A program made the translations under genes and the position numbers. A model generated the notes under the pieces. That model was not told the DNA's origin. It did no database searches and saw only the letters and a program-made list of their open reading frames with translations. A DNA stretch of 64,000 bases, taken from contig NZ_LZRD01000016.1 of NCBI RefSeq assembly GCF_001687325.1, positions 121,204-185,203 on the forward strand. The letters are read 5' to 3'. Source of the DNA: Streptomyces sp. PTY087I2. Lineage in GTDB: Bacteria; Actinomycetota; Actinomycetes; Streptomycetales; Streptomycetaceae. Each line of letters begins with the position of its first letter. The stretch's first letter is position 1. Shown in pieces: positions 56,201 to 61,897 of the stretch.

Positions 56201-58181
56201 CTCCACCCACTACCCCTACACCTGGGTCGTCACGCCCGGCGACCGGCTCACGGTCAAGCTGGAGCACCGCCACGGCGACGCCGACAGCGCCCGCCGTCTC
56301 CTCGACGACTACCTACGCGTCCTGGAGGACCTGGCCAGGGCCACCGGCCCGATGGGCGCGCTGCCCGGGCTCGGCCCGGACCCCGCACCCGCCGCGCGCA
56401 CCGAGGTCGGCACGGACACCGTCGTCGACCGTTTCGACCTCGCGGCCGACCGCGACCCGGACCGGACCGCCCTCGTCGCCGACGGCGCGACCCTGACCTT
56501 CGCCGAACTCCAGGCCCGCAGCCGGGCCGTGGCGGGTGTGCTCGCCGCGCGGGGCATCGGGCCCGAGACCACGGTGGGCCTGGCGATCCCGCGCTCCCTC
56601 GACTGGATCGCCGCCCTGTTCGCGGTGTTGCGGGTCGGGGCCGCGTACGTGCCGCTGGAGCTGGACCATCCCGACGAGCGGATCGCCGCCATCGTCGAGG
56701 ACGCCCGGCCCGAGGTGATCCTCACCGTGAGCGCGGTGTCACCCCGGCTGACCGGCGAACTCATCGAGCTGGACCGCCCGTTGCCGGAGACCGAGCCGTA
56801 CACGACGTTCGCACCGGACGACCCGGACCGGCTGCGCCACCCCGCGTACACCATCTACACCTCCGGCTCGACCGGGAAGCCCAAGGGAGTGGTGACCGAA
56901 TACGCGGGTCTCACCAACATGCTGATCAACCATCAGCGCCGCATCTTCGAGCCGGTCCTCGCCGAACACGGTCACCGGACCTTCCGTATCGCGCACACCG
57001 TGTCGTTCGCGTTCGACATGTCGTGGGAGGAGCTTCTGTGGCTCGCCGACGGTCATGAAGTCCACATCTGCGACGAGGAGTTGCGCCGTGACGCGCCCCG
57101 GCTCGTCGAGTACTGCCTCCGGCACGGCATCGACGTCATCAACGTGACACCCACCTACGCCCAGCAGTTGGTCGCCGAAGGACTGCTGGAGGACCCCGAA
57201 CGACGTCCCGCACTGGTGCTGTTGGGCGGGGAGGCCGTCACCCCGACGCTGTGGCAGCGCCTCGCCGAGACCGAGGGCACCGTCGGCTACAACCTGTACG
57301 GGCCCACCGAGTACACCATCAACACCCTCGGCGTCGGCACCTTCGAGTGCCAGGACCCGGTCGTCGGCGTCGCCATCGACAACACCGAGGTGTACGTCCT
57401 CGACCCCTGGCTGCGACCGCTGCCCGACGGCGTCCCCGGCGAGCTGTACGTGTCCGGCGTCGGCATCGCCCGCGGCTACCTGGGCCGCAGCGCCCAGACC
57501 GCGCACCGCTTCGTCGCCTGCCCCTTCGGCGCGCCCGGGGAGCGCATGTACCGCACCGGGGACCTGGTGATCCGCCGGCCCGACGGGAACATCGCCTACC
57601 TCGGCCGCACCGACCAGCAGGTCAAGATCCGCGGCCACCGCGTCGAACTCGGCGAGGTCGAGGCCGTGTTCGCCGCGCACCCGGCGGTGCGGTTCGTCGC
57701 CGCCGTCGCCCAGCCGGACCCGGGGGTGGACGGCGCGTACCGGCTGGCCGCCTATCTCGTCCTCAGGGGTCCCGCCGACCTCGCGCAGGTCGCGCACGAG
57801 GTGGGCGCCGGGCTGCCGGACTTCCTGCGTCCCACGCATTACGCCCAGGTCGACGCCATCCCGCTCACCGTGAACGGCAAGGCCGACACCAAGGCGCTGC
57901 CGGAGGCCAGGCCGCTCGGCGCCCTCACCACGGCGGGGGAGCGCGGCCCGGAGACAGAGACGGAGAGCGTCGTCTGCGAGTTCTACGCCGAGGCGCTCGA
58001 CCTCGACGACGACGAGGTCAGCGCGGTCAGCGACTTCGTGTCGCTCGGCGGGCACTCCATGCTGGCGGTGCGGCTGATCGGACTGCTCCGCCGCGAGTAC
58101 GGTCCTGTCATCACCATCCGCGATCTGTTCACCCTGCGAACCCCCGAAGCGATTGCCCGCCACCTCGATGAGAACTCCTGA
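47235..58181 (+). CDS. cchH: Coelichelin-type nonribosomal peptide synthetase CchH
   Basis: A 3,648-residue three-module NRPS. Domain order: A1 (about 140-630), T1 (FFQLGGDSILAI, about 672), E1 (about 735-1155, HHVVIDGVSW), C2 (about 1193-1600, HHIIADGWS), A2 (about 1620-2125), T2 (FFGAGGDSIVAI, about 2170), E2 (about 2230-2610, HHIAVDAVSW), C3 (about 2620-3030, YHLLLWDGWS), A3 (about 3060-3555), T3 (LGGHSMLAV, about 3603). There is no thioesterase. Adenylation codes read by eye are DINYWGGIG for A1 (formyl-hydroxyornithine), DFWNVGMVH for A2 (threonine) and DMENLGLIN for A3 (hydroxyornithine), as in S. coelicolor CchH. The product should be coelichelin or a near relative. AAAGGA lies 16 bases before the ATG. 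Confidence 0.96.
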   Translation: MSEPGASRILLSPTRLAAVRRRIGDYSDRTVVEACAVGLAYWATGTGPDGMDLTPATPFPDLLGWVDNGTGGAQGWETDTQTLGITVPPGVDRAAAQRTLDDLADFPDRPLGTIGPADPRARAEELARRNDTRADRARPTVMEQFAEQARLRPDAVAIVDERRSLTYRETARLSAQLAHHLIERGLAPEQVVGISLGRSAEMVIGLLAVLQAKGAFVPLDPQWPAARRSVVAEDARIVLQLNTTGKADAGEPDAVAVDLGDWKYGAHPTDAPDATVPGDSLAYVIFTSGSTGRPKGAMIRHEAISERLLWQSREILGFGHDDASLFKAPLSFDISVNEIFLPLTTGGRLVVLRPGGERDPHHLLGVIAEQRVTFTYLVSSMLDVLLEIVGDSGRLDSLRHVWCGGEVLTPELYERFRTRLDIPLYHGYGPAETTIGVSHVIYRGAATRLSTSIGKANPNTQLYVLDDELRPVPVGVGGELYVGGLLLGRGYVGAPGLTASRFVANPFAADGSRLYRTGDLARYAPDGSLDFLGRADNQVKIRGMRLELEDVEAGLAEHPGVRHTCVVAKKNTAGGTYLVGYVIPAGGNENLSADDVKAWAARTMVEYMVPTHVVVLPEFPLTANGKVDRKALPEPATDTGALQAPATENERLVCEAVAAVLRLDAVGVDQDFFQLGGDSILAISLLSALREAGLHVSARQIFTHTVVGALAAVASRESVAAVDHGDVATGTVVGSPIVQWLGETTDAIDGFVQSVVLTTPAELTPDALDDLLTAVLTRHDMLRARLVRGERWGFDIPEAGTTARCWERSDAPLEDCVALATAALDPDHGIMLRGVWRHAARQLVLVAHHVVIDGVSWRILMDDLATAWRQHSAGETVELPPVGTSFRRWTQLLSRTPFDADRTHYATTLPAADVPIGRRALTAADTVARERTRTVSVGPTATAALLGEIPAKFHAGVNDVLLTALAVALARRRRDRGQDQTFAHIELEGHGREGRFVAPAVGFEPELSRTVGWFTTLFPVTVDPGTADDLTTPEYLAAALKAVKEDLARVPAGGLSYGALRYLTGDGPTGDPAPQVLFNYLGRFDAGGAGDWQLAGTTGQLGEKRDPRMRLPRALEFNAIAEPDASGAYELVTTISWPEGVFTEDDITTLSDYFRSALTALAGLQDGGHTPSDFPLVPLTQADVDALDGPALHDILPLTPLQEGLYFHSVFDDDATGSYVEQQVMTLDGDVDADRLAAAATRLLTLHPNLAARFTALADGRVVSVVEHGRRAPFTTLDGPARTDEEIRELAERDRRAGFDLATGPLMRYTLIRSDAGHWVLVQTVHHIIADGWSVPPMLRTLLAEYHAPGSVYARDGYREYVEWLAARDQDESDRVWREELAGLPGPSLVAEGHTPSERFADVMAEPADDIEVAARSAGVSLSVAVHSAWAATLGGLLHSRDVVFGSTVSGRDADVPGIRDMVGLFINTIPVRARWSAATDTAYDLLDAVKRHQGAVLPHQHVSLARIGRQSGTGTLFDTLVVFDVATDVAALRGPDDTLVITGIVNEGAPHYPLTLVVERARNGRVRFNLIYDGELLRPASAEAILDTFTRTLTELLDRPDAPVDTLLPAPGRAPAQEAPSTLGELFDAAAHRDPAATAVTQCALDGTARSLAYGELASEKDALASALRAAGVRPGQRVAVAVPRSLEQVVALIAVVTAGGAYVPLDLAYPDERLEYILTDAAPQVVLVDREQRDRFTRLLERAGLAARVLVQGEDLPRAADTDAPDVRPGDPAYVIYTSGSTGRPKGVVVPHSAVTTLLANTRADMDFGPDDVWVQFHSFSFDFAVWELWGALVHGGELLVPDYALTRSPVDFHRLVRERGVTVLNQTPSAFYQFIEADLHGDEPVTALRRIVFGGEALDLGRLRGWGERHGTRTPELVNMYGITETTVHVTHRVLTDEDFTRGDDASPIGGPIPGLTVHLLDDRLRPVPPGRVGAIYVAGDQVSLGYLGRPGLTAGRFVANPFAADGSRMYHTGDLARRTLDGELEFAGRADDQVQLKGFRIELGEVEGAVRELAGVVDVAVTVADSGDHLVAHVVGEPPADFAVLLAAKLPSHMVPGRVLPIDALPLTVNGKLDRKALTERAARQDDTPHETSQRPDDSALTALTGIFAETLPGATVDADTDFFGAGGDSIVAIAVINRARALGLPIAPRDVFLFKTPRALAGHLATRAPAPAPTAPSRREDGPLPLTPIILRQRELGGSLDRFAQARALTVPAGTGLADIRRAADAVVAAHPALRLRLHIEHGVWSLRTEPARDASVVTEHTTDATAAANEAAGRLDPTTGDVIAFSWLAASRTLVVTVHHIAVDAVSWLVLLDDLTTTLSGGAALPPPTTSYAAYAEALALRSAETADGLGRWLTTLDAPALVPAIGGTRETTVILPPAASDRVTRNAPGALGLGLTELLCGALRTALTRIQTAPTDLAVDLERHGRVPARDDHDYSRTVGWFTSIAPVRLTAHTDPVAAARELAERQPDEDGHIAYGRLRYLNPQTAPLLTARPQILFNYLGRGGESEALRITGSDQGDSPYAVEVNAWTDETTGSLHAAFTLADAVPDAITDHWLTALEQIADTSATAERTAPVTPLQRGLYFQAQLTGTGVAGTEAAGAAGHYVAQSWFAFDRRLDPDALAEAMAYVIVRHPVVGAGFTTDADGNPVQVLAAGRRVPVRTVDLATDAEAEALRTRDREQGFDPGEPPLVRMTVVRRPDGRDGLLLSYHLLLWDGWSREILLRDLFDAYEAVVAGEPWDATPAVPGFEEYARELAAKDPAVAERFWAEHLAGLPGPTLLAGPAPALSEKLPQPLVHTLSAELSELLREAARTRGVTLNSVLTGAFGLLLGARTGRSDAVFGVTVSGREGEGHGDIVGVLLNTVPLWTRARPGDSVDAYLSSVQAARVAAMDHEHLGLGEIQRAAGHDTLFDNLFVLQNFLDLDAFAEMNARHGITEVQADDSTHYPYTWVVTPGDRLTVKLEHRHGDADSARRLLDDYLRVLEDLARATGPMGALPGLGPDPAPAARTEVGTDTVVDRFDLAADRDPDRTALVADGATLTFAELQARSRAVAGVLAARGIGPETTVGLAIPRSLDWIAALFAVLRVGAAYVPLELDHPDERIAAIVEDARPEVILTVSAVSPRLTGELIELDRPLPETEPYTTFAPDDPDRLRHPAYTIYTSGSTGKPKGVVTEYAGLTNMLINHQRRIFEPVLAEHGHRTFRIAHTVSFAFDMSWEELLWLADGHEVHICDEELRRDAPRLVEYCLRHGIDVINVTPTYAQQLVAEGLLEDPERRPALVLLGGEAVTPTLWQRLAETEGTVGYNLYGPTEYTINTLGVGTFECQDPVVGVAIDNTEVYVLDPWLRPLPDGVPGELYVSGVGIARGYLGRSAQTAHRFVACPFGAPGERMYRTGDLVIRRPDGNIAYLGRTDQQVKIRGHRVELGEVEAVFAAHPAVRFVAAVAQPDPGVDGAYRLAAYLVLRGPADLAQVAHEVGAGLPDFLRPTHYAQVDAIPLTVNGKADTKALPEARPLGALTTAGERGPETETESVVCEFYAEALDLDDDEVSAVSDFVSLGGHSMLAVRLIGLLRREYGPVITIRDLFTLRTPEAIARHLDENS

Positions 58182-58186
58182 TCCTG

Positions 58187-59887
58187 ATGAAGACTCCTGA
58201 CACCGAGCGGACCCGCCCCGGGGCCGCCATCCTGCGGACGGCGCTGCGCCGCAACATCGGCGCCATGATCGCGGGCACCGTCCTGATGGGCCTGTACCAG
58301 GCGGCGGAGACCGCGTTCCCCATCGCGCTCGGCCTCATCGTCGAGCACACGATGCAGGACCGCAGCCTCGGCTCCCTCGGCGTCTCGATCGGCTCGCTGG
58401 CCGTGATCATCACGACGGTGTCCCTGTCGTGGCGGTTCGGCATGCGCGTGCTCCAGAAGGCCAACACGACCGAGGCGCACCGCTGGCGGGTGCAGGTGGC
58501 GGCCTGCGGGCTCCAGCCGGTGGCCAGGGACGTGGACCTCAAGTCCGGCGAGATCCTGACGATCGCCACCGAGGACGCCGACCAGACCGCCGACATCATC
58601 GAGGTGGTGCCGCTGCTGATCAGCTCCCTGGTCGCCATCGTGGTCGCGGCGGTCGCGCTGAGCCTCGCCGACCTCAGGCTCGGTCTGCTGGTGATGGTGG
58701 GCACCGTCGCGATCCTGTCCGTCCTCGCCGTGATGTCCAAGCGGATCGGGGCCAGTACGCAGGAGCAGCAGGCCCGGGTGGCGCGGGCGGGCGCCAAGGT
58801 CGCCGACCTGATCATCGGGCTGCGCCCGCTGCACGGCTTCGGCGGCAACCACGCCGCCTTCGGGGCCTACCGCGAGGTCAGCACGGACGCGAAGCGCCAG
58901 GCGATCACCGTCGCCCGGGTCAACGGCACCTACGCGGGCACCGCGCTCGCCCTCAATGCGGCCCTCGCCACGGCCGTCTCGCTGACCGCGGGCTGGCTGG
59001 CGTTCGAGGGCCGGATCACCATCGGCGAACTCGTCATGGCCGTGGGGCTCGCGCAGTTCATCATGGAACCGCTCAAGATGTTCTCCGAGATGCCCAAGTA
59101 CGTGATGATGGCCCGCGCCTCGGCCGAGCGCATGGCCCTCGTCCTGAACGCGCCCCCGGTGACGACACCGGGCCCCGAACGCCCGGAGCCCGGCGGGGCC
59201 CTGGAGGTCGACGGTGTCCACCACGGCACGCTCCAGGGGGTCAAGTTCACGGTAGCGGCAGGCGAGTTCGTGGCGATCGCCGCCTACCAGCCGCGCGCGG
59301 CGGCCGACCTCGCCGCCGTCCTCGCGGTGAACGTCGCCCCGCAGGCGTACGGGGGAGTGGTCCGGGTCGGCGGCCGGGAGATCGGCGACCTGTCGATCGA
59401 GGCGGTCCGCGAACACCTGCTGGTGAACCCGTACGACGGGGAGATCTTCGCCGGCACGCTCCGCACGAACATCGACCCGTCGGGGAGCGGCCGGGAGGTC
59501 GCGGAGGCCGTCGAGGCGTCCATGCTCACCGACGTCGTCGCCCTGCACCGCGAAGGGCTCGACCACGTGGTACGCGACCGGGGGGCGAACCTCTCGGGCG
59601 GCCAGCGCCAACGGCTCTCCCTGGCCCGGGCGTTGGCAGCCGACACCGACGTGCTCGTCCTGCACGACCCCACGACGGCCGTGGACGCGGTCACCGAACA
59701 GCTCATCGCACGCAACGTCGCGAAGCTGCGCCGTGGCCGCACTACGCTCGTGCTGACCAGCAGCCCGGCGCTCCTGGACGCGGCGGACCGGGTGCTGGTC
59801 CTGGACGGGGGCGTCATCACCGCGGAGGACACCCACCGCAACCTGCTCGCCGGGGACGAGGCGTACTGCCTGGCGGTGGCGCGGTGA
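58187..59887 (+). CDS. cchI: ABC exporter half-transporter CchI (ATP site lost, signature kept)
   Basis: A 566-residue exporter half-transporter. Membrane segments lie at about 22-295 and the ATPase-like domain at about 340-560. The Walker A loop is replaced by AIAAYQPRAAADLAAVL, Walker B reads VLVLHDPTTAVD (Asp-Glu changed to His-Asp), and the H-loop His is missing (VLTSSPALLDAADRVL), yet the signature NLSGGQRQRLSLARAL is perfect. The frame is open throughout, so this is not a sequencing frameshift. It starts five bases after the cchH stop. With CchG it can form one complete composite ATP site. Confidence 0.9.
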   Translation: MKTPDTERTRPGAAILRTALRRNIGAMIAGTVLMGLYQAAETAFPIALGLIVEHTMQDRSLGSLGVSIGSLAVIITTVSLSWRFGMRVLQKANTTEAHRWRVQVAACGLQPVARDVDLKSGEILTIATEDADQTADIIEVVPLLISSLVAIVVAAVALSLADLRLGLLVMVGTVAILSVLAVMSKRIGASTQEQQARVARAGAKVADLIIGLRPLHGFGGNHAAFGAYREVSTDAKRQAITVARVNGTYAGTALALNAALATAVSLTAGWLAFEGRITIGELVMAVGLAQFIMEPLKMFSEMPKYVMMARASAERMALVLNAPPVTTPGPERPEPGGALEVDGVHHGTLQGVKFTVAAGEFVAIAAYQPRAAADLAAVLAVNVAPQAYGGVVRVGGREIGDLSIEAVREHLLVNPYDGEIFAGTLRTNIDPSGSGREVAEAVEASMLTDVVALHREGLDHVVRDRGANLSGGQRQRLSLARALAADTDVLVLHDPTTAVDAVTEQLIARNVAKLRRGRTTLVLTSSPALLDAADRVLVLDGGVITAEDTHRNLLAGDEAYCLAVAR

Positions 59888-59890
59888 GGC

Positions 59891-60002
59891 ACCGGCAGGG
59901 GCGGGGCCGCCGGTGGGGGCTGGGCTACTGGCAGGGGTGGGCCAGCGGTAGGGGCTGAGCCTCTGCCGGTGGGGGCTCAGCCACGGGCAGGGGCCGGAGC
60001 CC
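59891..60002. repeat. G-rich imperfect direct repeats between cchI and cchJ
   Basis: About six copies of an 17-21-base unit, roughly GGYRGGGGCTGRGCC with variable ends, fill the gap after cchI. The plus strand carries runs of four or five G at regular spacing, so it could form G-quadruplexes or hairpins with the interspersed GCC stretches. It probably acts as a transcription end for the two convergent genes. Confidence 0.6.
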
Positions 60003-60028
60003 TGCTGTCGCCCGCCCCCGCCCGGGAC

Positions 60029-61120
60029 TCAGCCCAGGGCCCAGGCGACGTCCCTGAGCAGGGCCTGCCGCCACCCCGCTCGGTCGTGGCCCGAGGCGGA
60101 CCGCGACACCCGCACGGTCGCACCGGCCCGCTCGGTCAGCGACTCCGTCAGCTCGCAGTGGGGCAGCATCCGCGTCTCGTGCTCCCCGACGTCGAACGCG
60201 CACCGCAGCCGCGAGAGGTCCGCCCCCCGGCGCAGCCGCTCGGCGAGGGCACCGCCGACCGCCCCGCCCAGCGGATCCGCCAGGTCCACGGCCCCCGGCG
60301 CCCACCAGAAGGACCCCGACTGGCAGGCGACCCGCGAGACCAGCTCGGGAAACTCCAGCGCCGCGTACAGCGCGCTCAGCCCGCCCAGGCTCTGCCCGGC
60401 CACCACCAGCCGGTCCAGGTCGGCCGGCACACCGCAGTCGCCCACCAGCGGCAGCAGTTCGTCCCGGACCGCCTCCCACAGCTCCGGGCGGCAGGCGAAC
60501 TCGGCCTCCCGGTCCTTGGCCGGCAGGAACACCAGGGTGACCGGAGGCAGGTCGCCCGCGTCGAAGGCTGCGTCGAAGGCGGTGGCGGCCGGGTGCAGAT
60601 ACAGCCAGTCGTCCCCGTCGAGCAGCAGTACCACCGGACCGCCGCCGCCCACCGGGTGGACCCGTACGCTACGCCGCCCGCCGAGCCGGTCGCTGCTCCA
60701 GCGGATCCGGGTGCGAGGGAGGGGCGGCACATCGTCCGGGCCGAGGGCGGGCCAGTGCGGCTGGGGCGGGGCGTCGGGCGTCGCGGCCACGGAACGGTCG
60801 GCCCCCGCACCGGCCGGATTGAACGGATCGGCATGGGCCTCGCCCGCCACGAGGACGCGGTAGGTCACCCGCAGCCGCGCAGGCATGGAGACCTCCGCGT
60901 ACCAGCAGTCGGTGTCCTCCCAGCGCCGCAACGGCACGGGCGGCGACCAGCTCTCGAAGTCGAGTACGGCATCGGAGCCGCGCCACAGGAAGAGGGTCCG
61001 CCAGCCGCTGTCGGCGGGAATCGACGCGGGCGTACGCGCCGTCGCCCAGAACGCGTCGGTGCCGGGGCGGCCCGGCAGACCGAAGGCGGCGAAGGGGCTC
61101 TCGGCGTCCACCGGACGCAT
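60029..61120 (-). CDS. cchJ: Siderophore esterase CchJ (enterochelin esterase-like)
   Basis: A 363-residue alpha/beta-hydrolase with an N-terminal domain like Fes/IroD enterochelin esterases. The nucleophile elbow is VVAGQSLGGLSALYAAL near residue 240, an acid is expected in FDVGEHET and the catalytic His is in SASGHDRAGW near the end. LLLDGDDWLYLHPA is typical of the family. In the coelichelin system this protein is proposed to release the peptide from the NRPS, which lacks a thioesterase, or to hydrolyse the ferric complex. It is transcribed towards cchI from its own iron box. Confidence 0.92.
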   Translation of the reverse strand: MRPVDAESPFAAFGLPGRPGTDAFWATARTPASIPADSGWRTLFLWRGSDAVLDFESWSPPVPLRRWEDTDCWYAEVSMPARLRVTYRVLVAGEAHADPFNPAGAGADRSVAATPDAPPQPHWPALGPDDVPPLPRTRIRWSSDRLGGRRSVRVHPVGGGGPVVLLLDGDDWLYLHPAATAFDAAFDAGDLPPVTLVFLPAKDREAEFACRPELWEAVRDELLPLVGDCGVPADLDRLVVAGQSLGGLSALYAALEFPELVSRVACQSGSFWWAPGAVDLADPLGGAVGGALAERLRRGADLSRLRCAFDVGEHETRMLPHCELTESLTERAGATVRVSRSASGHDRAGWRQALLRDVAWALG

Positions 61121-61178
61121 GAACGTCTCCTTGTGAGAGGGGAGGAGCGGAGGCAGACCGAGACGGGCTCCGCCTGTG

Positions 61179-61197
61179 TAAGGCGAGCCTAACCCAA
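61179..61197 (-). promoter_or_regulatory. Iron box upstream of cchJ
   Basis: On the minus strand TTGGGTTAGGCTCGCCTTA matches the iron-box consensus at 15 of 19 positions. It lies 58 bases upstream of the cchJ ATG. Confidence 0.78.
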
Positions 61198-61264
61198 CGG
61201 CTCTGGGCGGCTGTTGGGGATGCGAGGTACAGAGACGGCCAGCGCCGCCTTCGGGCTTCCGGGC

Positions 61265-61687
61265 TCAGTACGCGGCGAGGCGCTCCATCAGGGCCACGCT
61301 GTGCGCGAGCTGCCGCTGCTCATCGGCGCTGAGTTCGAGGTCGATGGCCCGGGCCAGCCAGTCGGCCCGCCGGTCGCGCTCCGCCTTCAGCGCCGCCCGG
61401 CCCACCTCGGAGAGATCGACGAGCGACTTGCGGCCGTCCGTCGGGTGCGCCCGGCGGACCACGAGGCCCTGCTCCATCAGGAGGCCGACCGCGCGGGCCA
61501 TCGACTGGGGGCGTACGCGCTGGTCCGCGGCGAGGTCGCTGGTGGTCATGGCCCCGTCCCGGTCGAGGACGCCCAGCACGGCGACCTGGCCGTGCGGAAT
61601 CCGGTCCTCCTGCTTCACCCGCCGCGCGAGTTTGCCCATGGCGGTGCGCAGATCGGCGGCGACGGTGGCGGGTTCCAGGGTGGGCAT
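61265..61687 (-). CDS. MarR-family transcriptional regulator
   Basis: A 140-residue winged-helix regulator. The recognition region MTTSDLAADQRVRPQSMARAVGLL lies at about 48-71 and the wing VVRRAHPTDGRKSLVDLSEVG at about 76-96, flanked by dimerisation helices. The ATG at 61687 (MPTLEPATV) was chosen over upstream codons because the first helix starts just after it. It is divergent from the enolase gene, and four 13-bp repeats lie between them, so it probably controls itself and that gene. Ligand unknown. Confidence 0.88.
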   Translation of the reverse strand: MPTLEPATVAADLRTAMGKLARRVKQEDRIPHGQVAVLGVLDRDGAMTTSDLAADQRVRPQSMARAVGLLMEQGLVVRRAHPTDGRKSLVDLSEVGRAALKAERDRRADWLARAIDLELSADEQRQLAHSVALMERLAAY

Positions 61688-61763
61688 AGGGCACTTTAAC
61701 CCGCGGTTGTGGGCACGTCCGCCCAGGTGGTCGGCGTACGAGGTGCGCAGGGAGACCCACCGG

Positions 61764-61815
61764 ACAACTGCACAGCGCAACTACACAGCACAACTGAGCA
61801 GCCAATCTGAACAGC
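61764..61815. repeat. Four in-phase 13-bp direct repeats in the marR-eno intergenic region
   Basis: Copies at 61764-61776 (ACAACTGCACAGC), 61777-61789 (GCAACTACACAGC), 61790-61802 (ACAACTGAGCAGC) and 61803-61815 (CAATCTGAACAGC) abut without spacers. The consensus is ACAACTGAACAGC. The last copy runs into the short palindrome CAGCATTGCTG (61812-61822) just before a TAGAGT -10-like element at 61823-61828. The array is 83 bases upstream of the enolase ATG and is the best candidate operator for the MarR protein. Confidence 0.8.
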
Positions 61816-61897
61816 ATTGCTGTAGAGTTTGAGTGTCGCGGCTCGCGCCGGCGCTGTCGCACCAGTGCCGCGACAAGCACCTACGGAAGGACCTCGC

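Noticed and set aside
50625..56273. A minus-strand open frame of nearly 1,900 codons opposite the NRPS gene
   Set aside because: Its residues are a low-complexity Gly/Asp/Val/Arg mix with no recognisable domains, as expected when a GC-rich gene is read in an antisense frame. The plus strand encodes clear NRPS domains throughout.
58050..58181. A thioesterase or reductase release domain at the end of CchH
   Set aside because: Only about 45 residues follow the carrier Ser, too short for any release domain, and no GxSxG motif is present there.
58187..59887. cchI as a frameshifted or misread gene because Walker A is missing
   Set aside because: The reading frame and codon bias are continuous through the region, the sequence resumes with a perfect LSGGQ, and CchG has the opposite loss, so the change looks evolved.
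61764..61815. CRISPR-like array
   Set aside because: The 13-bp repeats abut without spacers, differ from each other and have no cas genes nearby; an operator array is more likely.
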